From the NCBI RefSeq assembly GCF_039523435.1, contig NZ_BAAAFH010000022.1, positions 930,001 through 994,000 of the forward strand: 64,000 bases of DNA, read 5' to 3'. Of the stretch, positions 43,585 to 52,838 are shown in pieces (the first letter of the stretch is position 1; each line of letters starts with the position of its first letter). The notes beneath the pieces are model-generated. The model worked only from the letters and a program-made list of their open reading frames with translations. It searched no databases and was not told where the DNA came from. The translations under genes and the position numbers were made by a program. The stretch comes from Wandonia haliotis (lineage in GTDB: Bacteria; Bacteroidota; Bacteroidia; Flavobacteriales_D; Crocinitomicaceae).

Positions 43585-46500
43585 ATGATTACTAGAGTAC
43601 TACTATTCTTTTGTTTCCTGATCAGTTCAGGATTATACTCTCAGAAACTTCTTCATCCGGTTGTTGCAGATATTTCGGATAAAATGAATTGTCCTGCAGA
43701 ACGCTATACAGCAACTCAACTACAGGCGGATACAGAATACCGGTTCGAACTACAAACCGGAAGTGCTTTTTCCTGTTTTGGAATCGGTTGGAAAACAGAA
43801 GAAAATACGGATATACCTGCCAGTTTATTCGCTTTCCGCTACAGAACCCGACTCTCTGGAAAAGAATGGTCAGACTGGTTAAGCGGTGATGCTGATTTTA
43901 CACCAAAAGAAATCCCTTCGGGACATTACAGAACGGATGCGTGGTTCACACATGACGCTACTTCACATCAGGAAATCGAGATTGTTTTTTCGGCACCCGT
44001 GCCTATTACAGAAGTTATTCTTGACATTTTTGATGGCAATGCTTTTAAAGAATCATCCATCGAAGGATCTGTTCAGGTTACCAAATCCACTCGCGCAGCA
44101 TGTCCTGAATTCCCCTCAATTATTACGAGAAGTCAATGGTGTGGGGGTTCTGCACCCTGCGGAAGTGTTCTGGCCGGATATACTCCAACCACAATTTCTC
44201 CGACGCATGTTGTGATGCATCACGGAGCATCCCCGAATACCTATACAGATGGGCAGGCAGTTGTCCGTTCTTACTGGAATTATCATGTCAATTCAAACGG
44301 ATGGTCAGACATTGGTTACAATTACCTGATTGACAAGTATGGAAATCTGTATCAGGGACGTCATAACCCAAATCTCCCTACAACCGACGTACGGGCAGCT
44401 CACGCCGGAAGTGCAAATAGCGGATCGATAGGAATCAATTTTCTAGGAAATCTTGATGTGTCTATTGCTACTACGGCTCAGCTACAAAAACTCTATGAAC
44501 TTCTTGCCTGGTGGTTTGACTACCGGGGAATTAACATTTTGGGTAGCTCGGGTATGACAACGCAAACAAACGGATGGCAAATTCAACCCCACTTTACCAC
44601 CCATAACGCAATCGGGTCTACTTCCTGCCCTGGAAGTGATATGATTTCCCGTATGCAGAGTATCCGGGAGGCAACACAAGCCATTATTGACAATTGTTCG
44701 GATAATATTCCTCCTTCAACTGTTGCTTCTACAAACTATGATTGGCGAGGGGCAGACTTCTATGTCGGTTTTCAGGACGAAGATAATGCTAATGGAAGTG
44801 GGATAGATGAACGATACGTACAAGTACTCCACTACAACGGCAATGAATGGCGCGCAAAAGCCAGTTCCGGACAATTCAATGACAACTTTGATAATTCCAT
44901 TCATTCGGACTGGACCATTTCATCCGGAACCTGGTCAATAGCGAGCAATAAAATACTACAAAGTAATCAGTCTACCAGTAACTCTAACCTATACGCTTCA
45001 CTGACACAGGATAACACACAAGCCTATATGTACCAGTGGCAAATGAAACTATCCGGCACAGGAACAAACCGAAGAGGTGGTTTACATTTTTTTGCTGATA
45101 ATGCCACCCTGACAAATCGGGGGAACTCCTATTTAGCCTGGTTCAGAGCAGATGACAATGCTTTTCAGCTGTATAGAGTGGAAAATGACGTGCTATATAC
45201 GGTTGTCAATACTCCCGTTACGATTAATGGTAATACTACTTACGATTGCACAGTAACGTACGATCCCGCAACAGGAGCTATTCGTGCATTTCTTAATAAT
45301 GAACTTGTCGGAGAATATATTGATAGTAACCCTTTTCAATCCGGACAATACATCTCCCTTCGTAACGGGAACTCAACTATGGAAGCAGACAACCTAAAAG
45401 TAAGAACCTCCCGTGGAGATGAAATTTTTGTTACAGTCGGAGCTTCATCCGGTAATCAGGCTCTTTATGAGAGCCCTACTCCATCTCAGGATGCCTGCAG
45501 AATTAATACGGTGGTTAAAGATGTTACGAATAACTGGTCTGCGCAGTATGCCAAAAATATTTACATCGACTGGACACCTCCCCAAACACAAATTGGTTCT
45601 ACTTCAACAACAGCTTCCGGAGATATTGTTGTGAATTTCACAGATTCGGATAACACAAACGGAAGTGGAGTTGAAAGAAGATTCTATTCCGTTGCAGATT
45701 ATAACGGAAGTCAATGGAGGTCCAATACTAACCGGGGCTATTTTACAGAATCGTTTGACAACCATATCCACACCGACTGGACCACACATACCGGAAGTTG
45801 GGCTGTCGTAAGCAATAAGCTGGTTCAATCTGATGAAAGTAGTAATAACACAAATATCTATGCTTCATTAAATCAAACGCTGTCTAACCGTTACCTGTAC
45901 AGCTTTGATCTGACCATAGACGGAACAGGAACAAACCGTCGTGCAGGATTCCATTACTTCTGTGACGATCCGGATACGGAAAACAGAGGGAACTCCTACT
46001 TTATCTGGTTCCGTATCGAATCACAACGATTAGAATTCTACCGCGTTCAAAACAATGTGTTCAGTCAGGAAAAAGTAATTCCCTGCAACTTTGCAGGAGG
46101 AACAACCTATAAAACGGATGTCGTTTATGATAGGATCACAGGAGAAACCTTTGTTTATCTCAACAATAAACTGGTCGGTGAATGGCAAGATCCCAATCCG
46201 ATCTCATCTGGTAATTATATTTCCTTCCGAAGCGGACATAGTAAAATGACCATTGATAACTTCCGGACTTTCCGGACTCGTTATCCTTCAGCAACACTTA
46301 CTACCGGAACGATGCAATCGGACATTCGTTACGAAAGTATTTCCAGCCCGACAGGAAGAGTTAGTTCTGTAGTCATCGACTCAGCTCATAATCTATCTTC
46401 AGTTGCTCAGGAGGATTTGTTTGTTACCTGGTCAGGTTTTTTCCTCACAGCAGGAGAAGAGGAAATGGCTGCTTTTGATGTCAACATTTACCCGAATCCT

Positions 46501-46725
46501 TCCAGTGGTGATGTAACGGTTGAAATCCACAGTGATACTCCGGAGGAGGCTGCCCTTCTTTTATTTGACACCAAAGGCACACTTGTTTTTGAAAAACAGG
46601 AAGCCATTCGTTCGGGAAATAATACGATTTTGCTCCCTCTGGAATCAGATCTTCCAAAAGGAATGTATTATCTGATCGTACAAACTCCTTCCAAAAAAAT
46701 GACATTCAAACTGATACGGGAATAG
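43585..46725 (+). CDS. secreted N-acetylmuramoyl-L-alanine amidase (PGRP/amidase_2) with T9SS type A sorting domain
   Basis: The protein has 1046 aa. Signal peptide (cleavage near YSQ, residue 20); N-terminal beta domain; PGRP/amidase_2 domain at about 178-370; two homologous modules of about 190 residues (DNFDNSIHSDWTISSGTW... and ESFDNHIHTDWTTHTGSW...) that look like concanavalin/laminin-G-type sandwiches; and the sorting domain (VNIYPNPSSGDVTVEI...GMYYLIVQT). Zinc ligands are visible: His212 or 213 in VVMHHGAS, His340 and Cys348 in THNAIGSTSC, with the T7-lysozyme-like 8-residue spacing, and Tyr245 in GYNYLI. It should cut the amide bond between muramic acid and the stem peptide. T9SS export places it outside the cell, so it may act on other bacteria. 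Confidence 0.88.
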   Translation: MITRVLLFFCFLISSGLYSQKLLHPVVADISDKMNCPAERYTATQLQADTEYRFELQTGSAFSCFGIGWKTEENTDIPASLFAFRYRTRLSGKEWSDWLSGDADFTPKEIPSGHYRTDAWFTHDATSHQEIEIVFSAPVPITEVILDIFDGNAFKESSIEGSVQVTKSTRAACPEFPSIITRSQWCGGSAPCGSVLAGYTPTTISPTHVVMHHGASPNTYTDGQAVVRSYWNYHVNSNGWSDIGYNYLIDKYGNLYQGRHNPNLPTTDVRAAHAGSANSGSIGINFLGNLDVSIATTAQLQKLYELLAWWFDYRGINILGSSGMTTQTNGWQIQPHFTTHNAIGSTSCPGSDMISRMQSIREATQAIIDNCSDNIPPSTVASTNYDWRGADFYVGFQDEDNANGSGIDERYVQVLHYNGNEWRAKASSGQFNDNFDNSIHSDWTISSGTWSIASNKILQSNQSTSNSNLYASLTQDNTQAYMYQWQMKLSGTGTNRRGGLHFFADNATLTNRGNSYLAWFRADDNAFQLYRVENDVLYTVVNTPVTINGNTTYDCTVTYDPATGAIRAFLNNELVGEYIDSNPFQSGQYISLRNGNSTMEADNLKVRTSRGDEIFVTVGASSGNQALYESPTPSQDACRINTVVKDVTNNWSAQYAKNIYIDWTPPQTQIGSTSTTASGDIVVNFTDSDNTNGSGVERRFYSVADYNGSQWRSNTNRGYFTESFDNHIHTDWTTHTGSWAVVSNKLVQSDESSNNTNIYASLNQTLSNRYLYSFDLTIDGTGTNRRAGFHYFCDDPDTENRGNSYFIWFRIESQRLEFYRVQNNVFSQEKVIPCNFAGGTTYKTDVVYDRITGETFVYLNNKLVGEWQDPNPISSGNYISFRSGHSKMTIDNFRTFRTRYPSATLTTGTMQSDIRYESISSPTGRVSSVVIDSAHNLSSVAQEDLFVTWSGFFLTAGEEEMAAFDVNIYPNPSSGDVTVEIHSDTPEEAALLLFDTKGTLVFEKQEAIRSGNNTILLPLESDLPKGMYYLIVQTPSKKMTFKLIRE

Positions 46726-46772
46726 CCATTATAAACAGCTTCAGAAGAGAAACATTGTCTATCTTTGGAGAT

Positions 46773-48035
46773 ATGACAACAACAGCAGAAGAAGCCGTAA
46801 AATACATAAAAAGTAACGACAACGTCTTTATTCATTCGGCAGCTGCCGTGCCTTCACATCTGGTAAAGGCAATGACAGAACGTGCACAAGAATTACGGAA
46901 TGTATCTATTTACCAGATCCATACGGAAAATGAAGCGCCTTATGCAGACCCGAAGCTGTCAGAATCATTTACGATAAAGGCACTTTTTGTAGGTTCGAAC
47001 ATACGTGCAAACATTCAGAATACACACGGAAGTTATATTCCTATTTTCCTGAGTGAAGCAGCTTCGCTTTTCAGAGAGAAAATTGTACCGCTTGATGTGG
47101 CTTTGATTACAGTCTCTCCGCCGGACAAACACGGATACTGTTCGATGGGAACTTCTATCGACATTTCACTTGCTGCTATGCAATCAGCAAAAATTGTCAT
47201 CGCACAGGTGAACGAGTTTATGCCACGCACTATGGGAGATGGAATTATTCACGTTGATACGATTGATTACTTCGTTCATCACAATGCTCCGCTCCCGGAA
47301 ATTGCCGATCATGGATCGCAGGAAGAAGTAAACACGATCGGAAAGCACATTGCCTCTATTATCGAAGACGGATCAACTTTACAAACAGGAATCGGTGCTA
47401 TTCCTAATGCTGTTCTGGCTTCGTTAGGTGGACATAAGGATCTGGGAGTGCATACCGAAATGTTTTCAGACGGACTTATCCCGTTAGTTGAAAAAGGAGT
47501 TATTAACGGTCGCTTCAAAAGAAAATTCCCCGAAAAAATTGTTGCCTCGTTTGTTGTCGGTTCCCAAAAATTATATGACTTTCTGGATGATAATCCAATG
47601 GTGCATATGTTAGACGCTGCCTATGTCAATAATACGGCGGTTATTCGAAAACATCCCAAAATGGTAGCGATTAACAGTGCTATCGAAATTGATCTTACAG
47701 GACAGGTTTGTGCGGATTCCATCGGAAGTAAAATATTCTCGGGAGTTGGTGGCCAGATGGATTTCATACGCGGAGCATCCCTTTCCCCCGGCGGAAAACC
47801 AATTATTGCTATGACATCCACAACACGCAAAGGAACTTCCAAGATTGTTCCTTTCCTTAAACAGGGTGCGGGCGTTGTAACAACCCGGGCACACATTCAT
47901 TATGTTGTAACCGAGTATGGAGTTGTTAATCTTTTTGGAAAAACGATAGAAGAACGTATAAAACTACTTATCAGCATCGCCCATCCGGCACATAGAGAAA
48001 TGTTGGAAGAATCTGCAAGGCTGTTGTTAGGGTAG
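46773..48035 (+). CDS. acetyl-CoA hydrolase/transferase family protein (4-hydroxybutyrate CoA-transferase-like)
   Basis: The protein has 420 aa from the ATG at 46773, preceded by GGAGAT; a TTG at 46755 is in frame but less likely. The family pattern is seen in KSNDNVFIHSAAAVPSHLVKAM, ISPPDKHGYCSMGTSIDISLAAMQSA (VSPPDKHG in this copy), LQTGIGAIPNAVLASLGGHKDLGVHTEMFSDG, where the catalytic glutamate is in HTEMFSDG, and a C-terminal GAGVVTTRAHIHYVVTEYGVVNLFGKTIEER. These enzymes move CoA between acyl groups or hydrolyse acetyl-CoA. In Bacteroidota they often recycle acetate and succinate or butyrate-type acids. It starts 47 nt after the amidase gene but has no obvious functional link to it. Confidence 0.9.
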   Translation: MTTTAEEAVKYIKSNDNVFIHSAAAVPSHLVKAMTERAQELRNVSIYQIHTENEAPYADPKLSESFTIKALFVGSNIRANIQNTHGSYIPIFLSEAASLFREKIVPLDVALITVSPPDKHGYCSMGTSIDISLAAMQSAKIVIAQVNEFMPRTMGDGIIHVDTIDYFVHHNAPLPEIADHGSQEEVNTIGKHIASIIEDGSTLQTGIGAIPNAVLASLGGHKDLGVHTEMFSDGLIPLVEKGVINGRFKRKFPEKIVASFVVGSQKLYDFLDDNPMVHMLDAAYVNNTAVIRKHPKMVAINSAIEIDLTGQVCADSIGSKIFSGVGGQMDFIRGASLSPGGKPIIAMTSTTRKGTSKIVPFLKQGAGVVTTRAHIHYVVTEYGVVNLFGKTIEERIKLLISIAHPAHREMLEESARLLLG

Positions 48036-48051
48036 TTGTAAGTAAATCAGG

Positions 48052-48726
48052 CTAATTTGTGATAAATAGCTCGTATTCGTTGGCTGTCATTCCGGTTGAT
48101 TGATACGGTACTATCTCAATCGTATCAAGATCACTATCCTGAAATATTCTTTCCATTGTTTCGAGGTCTACTGAACCTGATTTCAGATGCGGATAATAAT
48201 ACAGTGTTCCATTTTTCCTGATAACCAAGTTACTTTTTAGTTCTATCGAGTAGTAATTAACATAATCCGGTAAATTTTCTGTCAGACGGAATGTGCTATT
48301 GATTATCGTTTCCGTATCAACACATCCATGCTCATATATTTTGAATTCTATTTCATCAGGAAATTCAACAGGTTTGGTCAGGGGAATTTCAAAACTGATA
48401 TCCGTTGAATAACAATCCGGTGCCCCACAATCAATTCCATGAAGATCGAAAGGTAGTTTAAAAGAAATATTATCTCCTTTGGGATTGACAAGCCCTCTAA
48501 TGTATAATTCCTGAAGCAAACTTGCCTTCAAATTTTCATTAGGTTTAGATGCTAAAAGTACTTTTCTCAAAGAATCCTGGCTTTTTTCAAACAGTAATTG
48601 GGGATCAATTTCAGCCTCAATATCATTATGATCCGTTTCTATTTGATGCTGCAAATTTCCTCTCATTCCTCCTCCGGAAGAACAGGAAAAAAGAATACTG
48701 CTCAACAATAAAACTACGTATTTCAT
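48052..48726 (-). CDS. lipoprotein of unknown function
   Basis: The protein has 224 aa with a lipoprotein signal peptide, lipobox ILFSC at Cys15 followed by SSGGG, which favours display or retention at the outer membrane. The rest has no family I recognise. Two parts look like beta sandwiches (DISFEIPLTKPVEFPDEIEFKIYEHG and YVNYYSIELKSNLVIRKNGTLYYY). It faces the CoA-transferase gene convergently, 16 nt apart. A cysteine pair, CGAPDCY, may form a disulfide. Confidence 0.7.
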   Translation of the reverse strand: MKYVVLLLSSILFSCSSGGGMRGNLQHQIETDHNDIEAEIDPQLLFEKSQDSLRKVLLASKPNENLKASLLQELYIRGLVNPKGDNISFKLPFDLHGIDCGAPDCYSTDISFEIPLTKPVEFPDEIEFKIYEHGCVDTETIINSTFRLTENLPDYVNYYSIELKSNLVIRKNGTLYYYPHLKSGSVDLETMERIFQDSDLDTIEIVPYQSTGMTANEYELFITN

Positions 48727-48783
48727 ACTCGTATGGTCTATCTGTAATTGTCTCCAACTTTCTTACTCATCTACATAGAATAT

Positions 48784-49905
48784 TTAGTTAACAACTATAC
48801 GTTCCACAAACCTATCCGTTGATGTACTCACCTCTAAATAATATACTCCCTTCTCTTTTTGCATAAAATCTATCTTGTTTTGTCCCTCAAACAGTGATCC
48901 TGTCTGTATGACACGACCTGAAGCATCGATAATAGCATAACTAGAATTTTGTACCCCTTTTAGCAAAACAGTAAATTCTCCGTTTCCCGGGTTTGGATAG
49001 ACTGCAACCTTTATATCCTGACTATTTTCCCTTGTTCCTGCCGTTTCTATAGTATTTGTTCTAATAAACAGACCTGAATCATAAACCCCATCTCCAACAT
49101 CTGCAATAGCAATTGTCAAAACATACTCTTCCCCAATTACGAGAGCAGCATCTGTACTCAACACATTTGATAAACCATTATATTGCAAGAATCCTGCATT
49201 AACACTGTAAGGATAAGTACTCCCATCTCCATTTTCACGATAAAACACTACATTTTCCTGCCAATCCGGATCAACCTCACTACAAAAAGAAGCATTAGAA
49301 TTAAGTGTTTCTCCAACCTCCCCGGAATTAACTGCATTAATACTAACCGGGATATTTTTTCCCGGTATCAGTGCAATATTCTCTTTTCCTAAATACCCTG
49401 GACCTTCTAATAAAATACCAAATACATCATTAAACTGGGAACAAACATAGGTTGGATATTCTTCTGAACCGAAAACATACTGTAAAGGTAAAATCGTATC
49501 CGTAGCGATAAATGTAAGTTGCAGAACAGCAGCATTATAGGTAGTTGCTTCAGTTAAAAATTCAAAAACCTCATGACCGCCAGTCCCGTTATCAATTCCT
49601 GACATCTCTTCATCATTTGGTCCATGAGGCCCTCTCCTCATAGAATTAATTTCTTCATCCAAAACTGTACCCGTTGTTAGAATTATTCCTTCCTCCAATA
49701 AAACATTACTACCATTTGCCTTAAAAAAACCAATCGCATTTGCAGATCCTGAATATTCTACATCAATGACTTCCATCCCCGGCCAACTTATTACATCTTT
49801 ACATAAATCTTCCAGGTTATACATTGTTGTTGTATATAGCTGCCCAACTGAAATAAAACTCAAAAAAACAAATAGAAACAAGAAATTACTACCAAGTTTA
49901 GTCAT
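48784..49905 (-). CDS. choice-of-anchor L domain protein with T9SS type A sorting domain
   Basis: The protein has 373 aa from the ATG at 49905; a TTG at 49920 is in frame but an AAAAAGGTAGGT stretch precedes the ATG. A signal peptide (cleavage near SVGQ) is followed by one beta domain of the choice-of-anchor L type: FKANGSNVLLEEGIILTTG, LQLTFIATDTILPLQYVFGSEEYPTYVCSQFNDVFGILLEGPG, and VLTIAIADVGDGVYDSGLFI. The C-terminal sorting domain reads VAVYPNPGNGEFTVLL...GVYYLEVST. The protein is exported by the T9SS; the domain is a recurrent surface-adhesin type but its ligand is unknown. Confidence 0.85.
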   Translation of the reverse strand: MTKLGSNFLFLFVFLSFISVGQLYTTTMYNLEDLCKDVISWPGMEVIDVEYSGSANAIGFFKANGSNVLLEEGIILTTGTVLDEEINSMRRGPHGPNDEEMSGIDNGTGGHEVFEFLTEATTYNAAVLQLTFIATDTILPLQYVFGSEEYPTYVCSQFNDVFGILLEGPGYLGKENIALIPGKNIPVSINAVNSGEVGETLNSNASFCSEVDPDWQENVVFYRENGDGSTYPYSVNAGFLQYNGLSNVLSTDAALVIGEEYVLTIAIADVGDGVYDSGLFIRTNTIETAGTRENSQDIKVAVYPNPGNGEFTVLLKGVQNSSYAIIDASGRVIQTGSLFEGQNKIDFMQKEKGVYYLEVSTSTDRFVERIVVN

Positions 49906-50003
49906 ACCTACCTTTTTCAATTACCCCACAAAGATAACCAATCCTTTTGCCTTGTGTTTTTGATTATTCCGCAAAATAGAAGGTATTCACGTATCAAAAA
50001 TCC

Positions 50004-50011
50004 TAACTTTG
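50004..50011 (+). promoter_or_regulatory. candidate -7 box of engB (TAACTTTG)
   Basis: TAACTTTG matches TAnnTTTG and ends 18 nt before the engB ATG, in the 124-nt gap to the divergent gene. No good -33 element was found. Confidence 0.45.
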
Positions 50012-50029
50012 TAAAAAATTCGTGTACCC

Positions 50030-50644
50030 ATGAAAATTAAGTCTGCTAAGTTTGTTATCTCCAATACCAAACCGGAGAATTGTCCGAAACCCGATATGCC
50101 CGAATATGCATTTATTGGTCGTTCAAACGTTGGAAAATCTTCATTGATTAACATGTTAACGGAGCAGAACAAACTAGCCAAAACTTCAGGAAGACCCGGG
50201 AAAACACAATTAATCAATCATTTTCTGATCAATGACAACTGGTATCTGGTTGACCTTCCCGGATATGGTTTTGCAAAAGCTTCAAAATCCGAACGGAAAA
50301 AATGGGAGGAGTTTATTCAGAAATACCTGAACACACGTGAGAATCTGATCACAACATTCGTACTGATTGACAGCAGATTGGAACCTCAGAAGATTGACCT
50401 GGAATTTATGGAATGGTGTGGAATCAAAGGAATTCCATTTGCAATGGTGTTTACAAAAATTGACAAACTTTCCAGCTCTGCACTTCAAAAAAACATGGCT
50501 GCTTATAAGAAGGAAATGTTAAAAGTCTGGGAAGAAATGCCTCCCGTTTTTTCTACTTCTTCGGAGTCTGCTTTCGGAAGAGAAAAACTTTTGAATTATA
50601 TTGATCAACTCAATGAGAATATCGGAAACGCTTTCGGTAACTAA
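50030..50644 (+). CDS. engB: ribosome biogenesis GTPase EngB (YihA/YsxC)
   Basis: The protein has 204 aa, the usual family length. The GTPase motifs are complete: G1 GRSNVGKS (30-37), G2 region SGRPGKTQ, G3 DLPGYGFA, G4 TKID and G5-like STSS. EngB helps assemble the 50S ribosomal subunit in the cytoplasm and is usually essential. The next gene begins 3 nt after its stop, so they are probably co-transcribed, although YqaA has no known ribosome role. Confidence 0.95.
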   Translation: MKIKSAKFVISNTKPENCPKPDMPEYAFIGRSNVGKSSLINMLTEQNKLAKTSGRPGKTQLINHFLINDNWYLVDLPGYGFAKASKSERKKWEEFIQKYLNTRENLITTFVLIDSRLEPQKIDLEFMEWCGIKGIPFAMVFTKIDKLSSSALQKNMAAYKKEMLKVWEEMPPVFSTSSESAFGREKLLNYIDQLNENIGNAFGN

Positions 50645-50647
50645 TTG

Positions 50648-51088
50648 ATGACTCCCGAATATTTAAGTTGGGGACTGGCAGGATTGTTTTTCATGACGTT
50701 TCTGGCAGCTACGCTTATACCACTCGCTTCTGAAGCTGTTTTTATCACTTACCTCGTCCTGGGGTACGATCCCATAGCTGTAATTTTTGTGGCTACTGCC
50801 GGGAATTCAGGAGGAAGCATTCTCAATTATTTCATCGGAAGACTGGGAAACCCCAGGTGGATCAAAGTTTTCGGAAGTTCCGAAATAAAACTTGCCTCCT
50901 TTCGCGAACGAATTGGCAGATATGGTCATTGGACTGGACTCCTCTTCTGGTTACCCATTATCGGCGATCCGCTAACCTTAGCCATGGGTTTCTTCAGAAC
51001 ACGTGTCGTACCGTCTTTTTTGGTAATAACAGGAGTAAAGTTATTGCGTTACGTTGTACTTTGGCTAATCTGGGTTTATTTTTCCTAA
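50648..51088 (+). CDS. YqaA-like small membrane protein (DedA/SNARE-associated relative)
   Basis: The protein has 146 aa from the ATG at 50648 (a TTG at 50645 is in frame). Three to four hydrophobic helices are visible, with the family signatures ATLIPLASEAVF near the N-terminus, GNSGGSILNYFIGR in the middle and WLPIIGDPLTLAMGFFR. YqaA proteins are relatives of DedA membrane proteins, thought to be transporters or lipid flippases; the substrate here is unknown. Its end overlaps the convergent sensor kinase gene by 4 nt. Confidence 0.85.
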   Translation: MTPEYLSWGLAGLFFMTFLAATLIPLASEAVFITYLVLGYDPIAVIFVATAGNSGGSILNYFIGRLGNPRWIKVFGSSEIKLASFRERIGRYGHWTGLLFWLPIIGDPLTLAMGFFRTRVVPSFLVITGVKLLRYVVLWLIWVYFS

Positions 51089-52275
51089 TCTTCCAGTTTC
51101 GTAAGCGTAAATTCGTAACGACTGCCTTCACGATGTAGCTCTCCTTCCATCTGATCGGTAAGAAGTTCTATCAGCTCCAGTCCGAAACCAAAATGAGAAC
51201 TTTCCTTCCAGTTACCTGAATCCGAATACATCAGGGTAAATCTCCCTCCTTCGCTATCTTCTATCCGAATCTCAATTTCTCCTTCCGTTGAAGTCAGAAA
51301 AGCATGCTTAAAGGAGTTGGTCAAAAGTTCATTGAGTAATAATCCAAGAGGAACAACCGTTTTCGCTCCTGTTTCGTGAAGTTGACAGACAACTTTCACA
51401 TTAATATCTTTAGACACATCCCGTGATAAACGAACGATATCATTCACAAGATCATTGATATAAATTCTCAAATCCGAGCTTGAAAGTGCCTTTTCATTAT
51501 ACAGCTTATCGTGTACCAGCGACATGATCATAATTCGGTTAATTGCATCCGAAAAATTCTGACGGCTTTCTTCAGAGCTCAGATCATCCCGCTGCATTTT
51601 CAACATACTTACAATAATCTGCAGATTGTTCTTTACCCGGTGATGTACCTCTCGCAGCAAAAAAGAATTGGTTTCATTCTTCCGCATCAATTCCTGATTG
51701 ATTTCAATTAGTTTATTCCTGGCATAATCCTGAAAAATGAGGTGTTGGTGAATCAGGTAACCAAAAACAAGAACTGACACTACTACTTCAATCAACAACG
51801 CTAAAACTTGTGTACGGCTATGTAGTATCAATGCTTCAATATTCGCATTCAAACCAAAAAGAATAAACCAAACTAACAATCCGATATGGTAGATCAGGAA
51901 GAAAACACCTGCTTTTTTCCCGGATCCGACAAAAGCAAAGGTCACAATACAAATCATCCAGATCAGATCCGCATAATGCAGAATCTCCTGAACATAAATG
52001 GTCGACACGGAAACGATAATACTTGCAGAAATGTTAAAAATCCAGTACGCTGCTTTATAGAATCCACTGCATTTGTATAGAAGTAATAAGGTCATCAGGG
52101 AAACCAAAAACGACCCTATGTAAAAACTCAGCATCAACGGATTTCCATCCAGATAAAAAAGAGAAAGTACAGCAAAAATGAATACAAAAACAACATTCAA
52201 CCTCCATACAAGGAGAAAACGACCTTTTTCATAAAAATCCTGAAAATTGGCTGTTTTTGGTGTAAACAAGGACAT
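51085..52275 (-). CDS. sensor histidine kinase, HisKA_2 type, with multi-helix membrane sensor
   Basis: The protein has 396 aa. About six hydrophobic helices fill residues 20-175. A short coiled coil leads to the phosphoacceptor region LREVHHRVKNNLQIIVSMLKMQ (near 200), which is the HisKA_2/HWE-like form rather than the usual HisKA. The ATPase domain shows PLGLLLNELLTNSFKHAF (N box), YSDSGNW and a GFGLELIELLTDQMEGEL glycine-rich part. No response regulator lies beside it. The stimulus is unknown; the integral sensor has almost no periplasmic domain, so a membrane-borne or small-molecule signal is likely. Confidence 0.85.
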   Translation of the reverse strand: MSLFTPKTANFQDFYEKGRFLLVWRLNVVFVFIFAVLSLFYLDGNPLMLSFYIGSFLVSLMTLLLLYKCSGFYKAAYWIFNISASIIVSVSTIYVQEILHYADLIWMICIVTFAFVGSGKKAGVFFLIYHIGLLVWFILFGLNANIEALILHSRTQVLALLIEVVVSVLVFGYLIHQHLIFQDYARNKLIEINQELMRKNETNSFLLREVHHRVKNNLQIIVSMLKMQRDDLSSEESRQNFSDAINRIMIMSLVHDKLYNEKALSSSDLRIYINDLVNDIVRLSRDVSKDINVKVVCQLHETGAKTVVPLGLLLNELLTNSFKHAFLTSTEGEIEIRIEDSEGGRFTLMYSDSGNWKESSHFGFGLELIELLTDQMEGELHREGSRYEFTLTKLED

Positions 52276-52277
52276 AA

Positions 52278-52838
52278 TCAGAAAATAAAATATTTCTTTC
52301 TAACCGCAGAAGTTCTGAAATCATCCAATACCTCCGAATGCCCCTTTTGTCTGAATTTATCTTCCAGTTTGAACGTTCCCTTTGCTACTTTATAATCAAA
52401 TTCATCCTGAAACAATGGAATAACAGCGAGGTATTTCTTTCCTTCCAATTGACCTTTAAAAAAGGAAATTGTGTCAATCGGTTCCGAAAACATAAAATAG
52501 GTTTGTTTCATGGTTTCCGAAAGAGGCTCAGGCGGATTTCCCGCCGCTATAGTATGGCCATGATCAAAAAACGTTTTATTCTTCACCAAATAATCTGAAA
52601 ACCGAAACAACCAGTTGATCACCCAGTTAAATCTGGGGTTCTCCCGTTCCTCCAGTGACCAATAAGACGGCAAACAAAAGAAAAGTTCAAAAGATTTTTC
52701 TTCCTCTACTCCCTGATTTTTCAAGACTTCTGATAGTCCACTTGTAGCAAGAATTCGAAAATCTCTTCCCCCTTCCCAGTTAATTAACTGCAAATCCACT
52801 CCGTTTTTCGATTCAATATTTTTTATCTCAAGCGCCAT
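52278..52838 (-). CDS. suppressor-of-fused (SUFU) domain protein
   Basis: The protein has 186 aa and consists of essentially one SUFU-like domain: DFRILATSGLSEV near residue 30, then SFELFFCLPSYWSLEE, an FDHGHTIAAGNPPEP segment, and FFKGQLEGKKYLAVIPLFQDEFDY. Bacterial SUFU-domain proteins are common in immunity or toxin neighbourhoods and as orphan cytoplasmic proteins; there is no toxin gene nearby here. It starts directly after the upstream gene (0 nt gap) and ends 2 nt before the sensor kinase, so three genes form a tight operon. Biochemical role unknown. Confidence 0.75.
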   Translation of the reverse strand: MALEIKNIESKNGVDLQLINWEGGRDFRILATSGLSEVLKNQGVEEEKSFELFFCLPSYWSLEERENPRFNWVINWLFRFSDYLVKNKTFFDHGHTIAAGNPPEPLSETMKQTYFMFSEPIDTISFFKGQLEGKKYLAVIPLFQDEFDYKVAKGTFKLEDKFRQKGHSEVLDDFRTSAVRKKYFIF

